Below are positions 44,155 through 51,225 of a DNA stretch of 51,225 bases, one piece after another. How positions within the stretch are numbered: the first letter of the stretch is position 1; each line of letters starts with the position of its first letter. Source of the DNA: Ectopseudomonas oleovorans (GTDB lineage Bacteria > Pseudomonadota > Gammaproteobacteria > Pseudomonadales > Pseudomonadaceae); contig NZ_QASO01000099.1 in NCBI RefSeq assembly GCF_003052605.1, forward strand, positions 1 through 51,225, written 5' to 3'. The position numbers and the translations under genes were made by a program. The notes beneath the pieces are model-generated. The model did no database searches, was not told the origin of the DNA, and saw only the letters and a list, made by a program, of their open reading frames with translations.

Positions 44155-45852
44155 ATGACCCAGGAATTCGACTACATCATCATCGGCGCCGGTTCGGCCG
44201 GTAACGTCCTGGCCACCCGGCTGACCGAAGACGCAGACGTCAGCGTACTGCTGCTGGAAGCCGGCGGCCCCGACTACCGCTTCGACTTTCGTACCCAAAT
44301 GCCCGCCGCCCTGGCCTTCCCGCTGCAGGGCCGGCGCTACAACTGGGCCTACGAGACCGACCCAGAGCCGCATATGAGCAACCGCCGCCTGGAATGCGGA
44401 CGCGGCAAGGGCCTGGGCGGCTCATCGCTGATCAACGGCATGTGCTACATCCGCGGCAACGCCCTGGACTTCGACCACTGGGCCAAGCGGCCCGGTCTGG
44501 AAGACTGGACCTATCTCGACTGCCTGCCGTACTTCCGCAAGGCGGAAAGCCGCGACATCGGCCCCAACGATTACCACGGCGGTGACGGCCCGGTCAGCGT
44601 GACCACGCCCAAGGCCGGCAACAACCCGCTATTCCACGCCATGGTCGACGCCGGCGTACAGGCAGGTTACCCGCGTACCGATGACCTCAACGGCTATCAG
44701 CAGGAAGGCTTCGGCCCGATGGATCGCACCGTGACCCCGCAAGGTCGCCGCGCCAGCACCGCGCGCGGCTATCTGGACCAGGCAAGGGCGCGTCCCAACC
44801 TGACCATCGTCACCCACGCCACCACCGACCGCATCCTGTTCGACGGCAAGCGCGCCAGCGGCGTGAGCTACCTGATCGGCAACTCTAACAACGCCACTGA
44901 AGCCCGCGCCCGTCGCGAGGTACTGCTGTGCGCCGGCGCCATCGCCTCACCGCAGATCCTCCAGCGCTCCGGCGTCGGCCCTGCCGCGCTACTGCGCGAG
45001 CTGGACATCGCGCTGGTGCATGAACTGCCTGGCGTCGGCCAGAACCTGCAGGATCACCTGGAGATGTACCTGCAGTACGCCTGCACCCAGCCGGTGTCGC
45101 TGTACCCGGCGCTCAAGCTGCTCAACCAGCCCGGCATCGGCGCGCAATGGCTGTTCGCCGGCAACGGCATCGGCGCCAGCAACCAGTTCGAGGCCGGCGG
45201 CTTCATCCGCACGCGCCCGGAGTTCGCCTGGCCCAACATCCAATTCCATTTCCTCCCGGTGGCGATCAACTACAACGGCAGCAACGCCGTGAACGAGCAT
45301 GGTTTCCAGGCCCACGTCGGCTCGATGCGCTCGCCTAGCCGCGGGCGCATCCAGCTCAAATCCAAGGACCCGCGCCAGCACCCGAGCATCCTGTTCAACT
45401 ACATGAGCCATGAGCAGGACTGGCAGGAATTTCGCGACGCCATCCGCATCACCCGCGAGATCATGGCGCAGCCGGCACTCGACCCTTACCGTGGGCGTGA
45501 AATCAGCCCTGGCGCGCATGTACAGAGCGACGCCGAGCTGGATGCCTTCATTCGCGAGCATGCGGAAACGGCTTTCCACCCCTCCTGCTCGTGCAAGATG
45601 GGTGAGGACGACATGGCGGTGGTCGATGGTCAGGGCCGCGTGCACGGCCTGCAGGGCTTGCGCGTAGTGGATGCGTCGATCATGCCGGAGATCATCACCG
45701 GCAACCTCAACGCCACCACCATCATGATCGCCGAGAAGATCGCGGACCGGATTCGTGGTCGCCAGCCTTTGCCGCGCAGCACCGCGCCCTACTTCGTCGC
45801 CGGCGAGCGCCCGGTACGCGGGCAACCGCAGCGAGAAGTCTCGGTAGCCTGA
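44155..45852 (+). CDS. betA: Choline dehydrogenase BetA
   Basis: A 565-residue GMC-family flavoprotein that oxidises choline to betaine aldehyde at the membrane. The FAD motif is [19 protein letters not shown], the GMC signatures [20 protein letters not shown] and [16 protein letters not shown], and the catalytic His in [10 protein letters not shown] with Asn in [19 protein letters not shown] precedes the ATG at 44155; the longer frame overlaps the end of betB and is not real. The C-terminal ~40 residues are a variable tail. Confidence 0.97.
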   Translation: MTQEFDYIIIGAGSAGNVLATRLTEDADVSVLLLEAGGPDYRFDFRTQMPAALAFPLQGRRYNWAYETDPEPHMSNRRLECGRGKGLGGSSLINGMCYIRGNALDFDHWAKRPGLEDWTYLDCLPYFRKAESRDIGPNDYHGGDGPVSVTTPKAGNNPLFHAMVDAGVQAGYPRTDDLNGYQQEGFGPMDRTVTPQGRRASTARGYLDQARARPNLTIVTHATTDRILFDGKRASGVSYLIGNSNNATEARARREVLLCAGAIASPQILQRSGVGPAALLRELDIALVHELPGVGQNLQDHLEMYLQYACTQPVSLYPALKLLNQPGIGAQWLFAGNGIGASNQFEAGGFIRTRPEFAWPNIQFHFLPVAINYNGSNAVNEHGFQAHVGSMRSPSRGRIQLKSKDPRQHPSILFNYMSHEQDWQEFRDAIRITREIMAQPALDPYRGREISPGAHVQSDAELDAFIREHAETAFHPSCSCKMGEDDMAVVDGQGRVHGLQGLRVVDASIMPEIITGNLNATTIMIAEKIADRIRGRQPLPRSTAPYFVAGERPVRGQPQREVSVA

Positions 45853-45875
45853 GTTCGAAGGGCTGCGCGCCCCGT

Positions 45876-45962
45876 CGCGGATCAATCCGCGCCTATCGTC
45901 GGAGCCCCGAGCCATACCGAGCCGGCTGAATACCGCTTGCAGGCCGGAGCGAATTTATTCGC
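45876..45962. repeat. REP-type hairpins after betA
   Basis: CGCGGAT-CA-ATCCGCG (45876-45891) and GCGAAT-TT-ATTCGC (45949-45962) bracket 57 bp, both in the common Pseudomonas REP style. They lie in the 186-bp gap before the MFS gene. Confidence 0.75.
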
Positions 45963-46038
45963 GCCAGTGCCGTCGAACGGGAGCACTTGCGCAATAATGG
46001 CGGAGCGGTGACAGCCGCCACTGACTGCCGGACGCCTC

Positions 46039-47463
46039 ATGCAACCCACGCTCAACCAACTCGACCCACGCACCGCCCGCCTGCTGCCATGGATAGTGGC
46101 CATCGCCTTCTTCATGCAGACGCTGGACGGCACCATCCTCAATACGGCGCTGCCAGCCATGGCGGGCGATCTGAACGAAGATCCACTGCGCATGCAGTCG
46201 GTGGTAATCGCCTACATGCTCACCGTGGCCCTGCTGATCCCGGCGTCGGGCTGGGTCGCCGACCGTTTCGGTACGCGACGTATCTTCTTCGGCGCCATCG
46301 CCCTGTTCAGCCTCGGTTCACTGCTCTGCGCACTGTCGGAGTCGCTGAGCATGCTGATCGGCGCACGGGTCATCCAGGGCCTGGGCGGCGCACTGATGAT
46401 GCCGGTCGGGCGCCTGGTGGTGCTGCGCGCCTATCCGCGTTCGGAACTGGTGCGGATCATGAGCTTCATCACCCTGCCCGGCTTGCTCGGCCCGCTGATC
46501 GGCCCGAGCCTGGGCGGCTGGCTGGTGGAGGTGGCCAGCTGGCACTGGATTTTCCTGATCAACCTGCCGGTGGGACTACTCGGCTGCTGGGCTGTATGGC
46601 GCCATATGCCGGATCTGCGCGGCCCTGAGCGCAGCCGCTTCGATAGCGTCGGCTTTCTGCTGTTCGGCGCCGCCATGCTGCTGATCACCGTAGCCCTGGA
46701 GGGGCTCGGCGAACTGCACCTGCCAACCATGCGCGTGGTGCTGCTGTTGCTCGGCGGCATGGCCTGCCTGGCCGCCTACTGGCTGCGCGCCGGGCGCATC
46801 GAGCAGCCATTGTTCGCACCCAAGCTGTTCCACACCCGCAGTTTCGCCGTGGGCATCATCGGCAACCTGTTCGCGCGCCTCGGCAGCGGCGCGCTACCTT
46901 TCCTCACGCCGCTGCTGCTGCAACTGGCGATGGGCTATTCGCCGGCCCAGGCCGGCATGAGCCTGATTCCGCTGGCACTGGCGGCGATGGCAGCCAAGCC
47001 CCTGGCCAGGCCGCTGATCGAGCGCCTCGGCTACCGCAACATCCTCACCAGCAACACCCTGCTGCTCGGCGCCCTGATCGCCAGCCTGGCCCTGGTCGAC
47101 GCACAAACCTCGACCTTGCAGTTGATCATCCAGCTGAGCCTGATCGGCGCCTGCAACTCGCTGCAGTTCACCGCGATGAACACGGTAACGCTGATCGACC
47201 TGGACAACCGCGACGCCAGCAGCGGTAACAGCCTGCTGTCGGTGGTGGTACAGCTGGCGATGGGCCTTGGCGTTGCATCGGCGGCGGCCCTGCTCAGCGG
47301 TTTCAGCCGCGAGCTGGGCGACAACGGCCATGTGCTGGAGGCGTTCCAGGCGACCTATCTGTGCGTTGGCCTGCTGTCGATGCTGGCGGCGGCGATCTTC
47401 CTGCAACTGGACACGAAAGATGGCCGTAGCGGGCGCAATATTGAGGTTTCAGCGGACGAATGA
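46039..47463 (+). CDS. mdtD: DHA2-family MFS exporter (MdtD-like)
   Basis: A 474-residue major-facilitator protein with about 14 hydrophobic segments. The N-terminal motifs are FMQTLDGTILNTALPAMAGD (DHA2 motif D1-like), GWVADRFGTRRIF (motif A) and ARVIQGLGGALMMPVGR (motif B). It resembles E. coli MdtD in length and sequence style, a drug-exporter relative; the substrate is unknown. dbpA begins 48 bp downstream, so the two may share a transcript. Confidence 0.88.
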   Translation: MQPTLNQLDPRTARLLPWIVAIAFFMQTLDGTILNTALPAMAGDLNEDPLRMQSVVIAYMLTVALLIPASGWVADRFGTRRIFFGAIALFSLGSLLCALSESLSMLIGARVIQGLGGALMMPVGRLVVLRAYPRSELVRIMSFITLPGLLGPLIGPSLGGWLVEVASWHWIFLINLPVGLLGCWAVWRHMPDLRGPERSRFDSVGFLLFGAAMLLITVALEGLGELHLPTMRVVLLLLGGMACLAAYWLRAGRIEQPLFAPKLFHTRSFAVGIIGNLFARLGSGALPFLTPLLLQLAMGYSPAQAGMSLIPLALAAMAAKPLARPLIERLGYRNILTSNTLLLGALIASLALVDAQTSTLQLIIQLSLIGACNSLQFTAMNTVTLIDLDNRDASSGNSLLSVVVQLAMGLGVASAAALLSGFSRELGDNGHVLEAFQATYLCVGLLSMLAAAIFLQLDTKDGRSGRNIEVSADE

Positions 47464-47511
47464 GCGGGCCTGCTACACTGCCGGCCTGTTTCTTCACCCC
47501 CGAGTCTTGCC

Positions 47512-48888
<1,377 letters not shown>

Positions 48889-48987
48889 GAGCCGACTCAG
48901 ATCGACCGTGCTCGCTCTAGGTCGCAGGATCGCGAACGGCCTCCCGGGCTGATGTAAAGAATCAAACGGCCTGGGCCGGAGTTACCC

Positions 48988-50223
48988 ATGCGCAATATTC
49001 TGGTCATTGAAGACAGCCCACTGGTACTGAAGATACTCGAGCATCTGTTCCGTCAGGAAACCGATCTGGAACCGATCTTCTGTGCCTCACTGGCAGAAGC
49101 GGAAGTCATGCTGGAGACCTCTGCGGCGCTGTTCTTCGCGGCCATCGTCGACCTGCACCTGCCGGACGCACCGGACGGCGAAAGCGTCGATCTGGTGATG
49201 CGCTACCACCTGCCGTGCATCGTGCTCAGTGGCAGCTACAACGAACAGCGCCGTGACGATTTGCTGATGAAAGGCGTGGTCGACTACGTACTCAAGGAAA
49301 GCCAGCATTCCTACGAGTACGCCTTCCGCCTCCTGCACCGGCTCGACCACAACAGCCATATCAAGATTCTCATCGCCGACGACTCTGCGGCTCAGCGTCA
49401 CTACATTCGCCACATCCTCGAGCCACACCACTATCAGATCATCGAGGCCAGCGACAGCAAGGAGACCCTGCGCCAGCTCAATGAGCATCCAGATATCGAC
49501 CTGCTGGTGCTCGACCATGCCATGCCCGGCGTCAGCGGTTTCGAGCTGGTCAAGCTGCTGCGCCAGAAACTGCGCCTCCATGACCTGATCATCATCGGCG
49601 TGTCCGCCGACCCCAAGGGCTCGCTCAGTGCGCAGTTCATCAAGCACGGCGCCGACGACTTCCTGCGCAAACCCTTCTGCCCTGAAGAGCTAAACTGCCG
49701 GGTAATGTCGACCCTGGAGCGACGCGACCTGCTGCGCGCATTGAAGAAGGCCGCGCAGTTCGATGCCCTGACCGGCCTGAACAACCGCCGCGCCTTCTAC
49801 GAGCAAGGCATGCAGATACTGCAGAAGGCGCAACGGGAAAGTCGCGAGGTCAGCGTGGCGATGCTCGATCTCGATCATTTCAAGCAGATCAACGATAGCT
49901 TCGGTCATGCCAGCGGCGACAGCGCCCTGGTGGTGTTCGCCCGGGCCATAAGCAATGCCTGCCCCGACATGCTGCTGGGCCGCCTGGGCGGAGAGGAATT
50001 TGCCCTGCTGACCCTGCATGGCGCGGATCATGTGGCTCAGGCACTGGATAAACTGCGCCGACAGTGCGCCGGCCTGCATTACGCCGTCGGCGCGCCCGCG
50101 CTATCGTTCAGCGCGGGCCTCTATCAGGGTGAACCCGAGGACCTGGAAAGCCTGCTGCATGAAGCCGACATTCGCCTGTACCGGGCCAAGCAACAGGGCC
50201 GTGCCCGCACCGTACTGGCCTGA
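48988..50223 (+). CDS. Diguanylate cyclase with two receiver domains
   Basis: A 411-residue response regulator. REC1 covers residues 1-118 with likely phosphorylated Asp55 (IVDLHLPD) and Lys103; REC2 covers 125-245 with Asp176 (VLDHAMPG) and Lys228. The GGDEF domain (255-410) has DALTGLNNRRAFYEQG and GGEEF at 334-338, so it can make c-di-GMP. The inhibitory I-site, which would be RxxD at 325-328, is C-P-D-M, so product inhibition by that route is lost. No histidine kinase gene is nearby. Confidence 0.93.
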   Translation: MRNILVIEDSPLVLKILEHLFRQETDLEPIFCASLAEAEVMLETSAALFFAAIVDLHLPDAPDGESVDLVMRYHLPCIVLSGSYNEQRRDDLLMKGVVDYVLKESQHSYEYAFRLLHRLDHNSHIKILIADDSAAQRHYIRHILEPHHYQIIEASDSKETLRQLNEHPDIDLLVLDHAMPGVSGFELVKLLRQKLRLHDLIIIGVSADPKGSLSAQFIKHGADDFLRKPFCPEELNCRVMSTLERRDLLRALKKAAQFDALTGLNNRRAFYEQGMQILQKAQRESREVSVAMLDLDHFKQINDSFGHASGDSALVVFARAISNACPDMLLGRLGGEEFALLTLHGADHVAQALDKLRRQCAGLHYAVGAPALSFSAGLYQGEPEDLESLLHEADIRLYRAKQQGRARTVLA

Positions 50224-50955
50224 TCAGGGGCTGTGGCGCTGCAGCGTCGCGACATAGCTGCCGTCGTCGCTCATGGCCTGAATCGCCGCATCGAAACGCC
50301 TGGCAATGTCGCGATGCTGGGCCAGACTGCGCCGCACCAGGATCTGCAGGCCATTCTCGCTCAAGGGCAGCGGCAGGAACTCCAGTTCATCGCGGATGGC
50401 ACTCAGCTTGTTAGCGAGCAGGTGGCGCGCGACCAGCTCATCCTCCAGCGCCAGCTGCACGCGCCCGGCATGCAGCATCCGCGCGGCGATTTCGAAACTG
50501 CCGACACCAACCTTGAGCAACTGCGGATCGCTATCGAATTCCCTGGAATAGGCATAGCCCCTAACCACCGCGATGTTGTGCGGGTAGAGATCGGCCAGGG
50601 TCTCGAACTGAATGTCGCTCCCTTTGCGCCGCATGAAGCGGATACGGTTGACCAGATAGGGCTGGGAGAAATAGCCATACTCGCTGCGATCGGCGCTGTA
50701 CCAGGCGTTGATCAGTACATCGTAATCGCCACGCTTGAGCCCCAGCACCGCGCGCTCCCAGGGCGCCTCCACGTAGCTGGTGGTGTAGCCGGCACGTGCG
50801 AGCGCCTGCTCCACCAGATCACTGGCCAGACCTTTGCCGGGCAACCGTTGATCGTTGAACGGCGGCCAGGGGTCGGCCACCAGGCGCAACAGCTCGGCCG
50901 AGGCAAGCGCCGGCGACAGCAGCAAGAGCAATAGCCAGGCACGCACTGCGGGCAT
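50224..50955 (-). CDS. Family-3 solute-binding protein (ABC/periplasmic)
   Basis: A 243-residue periplasmic protein: signal peptide MPAVRAWLLLLLLSPALASA, then LLRLVADPWPPFND, the family-3 (SBP_bac_3) opening, followed by GLASDLVEQALARAGY and GDYDVLINAWYSADRSEYGY. The ATG at 50955 is chosen because the 47-codon upstream extension lies in the repeat-like DNA of the right end and has no protein likeness. The ligand is probably an amino acid-like compound or is a sensory one; no permease gene is adjacent. Only a weak GGA lies ahead of the start. Confidence 0.87.
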   Translation of the reverse strand: MPAVRAWLLLLLLSPALASAELLRLVADPWPPFNDQRLPGKGLASDLVEQALARAGYTTSYVEAPWERAVLGLKRGDYDVLINAWYSADRSEYGYFSQPYLVNRIRFMRRKGSDIQFETLADLYPHNIAVVRGYAYSREFDSDPQLLKVGVGSFEIAARMLHAGRVQLALEDELVARHLLANKLSAIRDELEFLPLPLSENGLQILVRRSLAQHRDIARRFDAAIQAMSDDGSYVATLQRHSP

Positions 50956-50989
50956 TGGTGGCGGTCCATCCGAAATGATCAGTTCTAGG

Positions 50990-51225
50990 GTCTGTTGCCG
51001 TTTCGACGCGAGCCGCGTTGCTGCGCCAAATTGCGCCACGCGAGGCGCGGGATGCAGGTAATGGTCGTTCCCTTGCCAAATCCCGCAACGACGCATGGCG
51101 CAATTTGCCGCGCAACCCGAAGGGACGGGCCAGTTTTTGCGTGGTACGTCGTTACTCGACGGCTCATTTGGGCGACCAAACTTCGCGTCTCGCGCCTAGC
51201 CCCACGCAAAAACTGGCTCCGTCGC
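50990..51225. mobile_element. MITE-like block of nested inverted repeats
   Basis: Two inverted repeats fill the right edge: a 21- to 22-bp imperfect pair (51017-51038 and 51096-51116, built on CAAATTGCGCCA) and a perfect 16-bp pair GCCAGTTTTTGCGTGG / CCACGCAAAAACTGGC (51129-51144 and 51202-51217). There is no convincing protein, although a signal-peptide gene's upstream frame runs through part of it. The look is that of a non-autonomous mobile or dispersed element; the outer end may lie past the window. Confidence 0.5.

Noticed and set aside
50956..51096. A 47-residue upstream extension of the family-3 binding protein
   Set aside because: It puts residues ahead of a clear signal peptide and lies in the inverted-repeat block.

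Overview
The window is high-GC gammaproteobacterial chromosome and almost certainly Pseudomonas. It carries a class II mcl-PHA cluster (phaC1-phaZ-phaC2-phaD facing phaI-phaF), the ubiE-ubiJ-ubiB-hisI-hisE-tatABC-rsmE run, a GbdR-type glycine betaine/dimethylglycine catabolism block, and several families of Pseudomonas-style palindromic repeats. Protein sequences and gene choice look most like the P. mendocina/P. oleovorans group, but that is an impression from memory and was not computed.

Layout. 1-175: the end of an IS110/IS1111-type insertion sequence whose recombinase reads out of the window to the left. 206-8215: a DUF971 gene, then PHA synthesis, depolymerisation, regulation and granule proteins. 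8363-14236: a long, tightly packed run of overlapping genes for ubiquinone, histidine, Tat export and rRNA methylation. 14329-18887: mixed housekeeping genes (dtd, pip, three lipoprotein genes, a DUF924 gene, fbp). 18923-25563: a broken membrane diguanylate cyclase gene, the DUF3999/DUF2339 membrane pair and a YkgJ cysteine-cluster protein. 25718-34181: the dimethylglycine block, namely an M19 dipeptidase homologue, a DUF5943 protein, dgcA, dgcB, two ETF-like subunits and a small conserved-looking ORF, with a palindromic repeat in most of the gaps between genes. 34446-45852: gbdR, a decayed betaine-binding-protein gene, cbcVWX, a second binding protein, betI, betB, betA. 46039-50955: an MFS exporter, dbpA, a two-receiver diguanylate cyclase and an extracellular solute-binding protein. 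50990-51225: a MITE-like block of nested inverted repeats.

How the genes work together. CbcVWX and the extra binding protein bring in choline/betaine/carnitine-type compounds. BetA and BetB oxidise choline to glycine betaine under BetI, for which two clear operators are present (41676 and 42455). Demethylation of betaine yields dimethylglycine, which DgcAB with the EtfAB-like pair oxidises; GbdR is the expected activator. A third BetI-like box sits upstream of gbdR. The carbon-storage block couples PHA synthesis (PhaC1/C2) and degradation (PhaZ) with granule phasins (PhaI/PhaF) under PhaD, and a palindrome that could be the PhaD operator lies ahead of phaC1.

I did not find a wholly new system. 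The most unusual signals are an M19 homologue with a degenerate first metal site, a DgcA that lacks one canonical iron-sulfur cysteine, a diguanylate cyclase pseudogene with at least three lesions, the BetI-like box at gbdR, the dense palindromes inside the dgc block, and the MITE-like right end.
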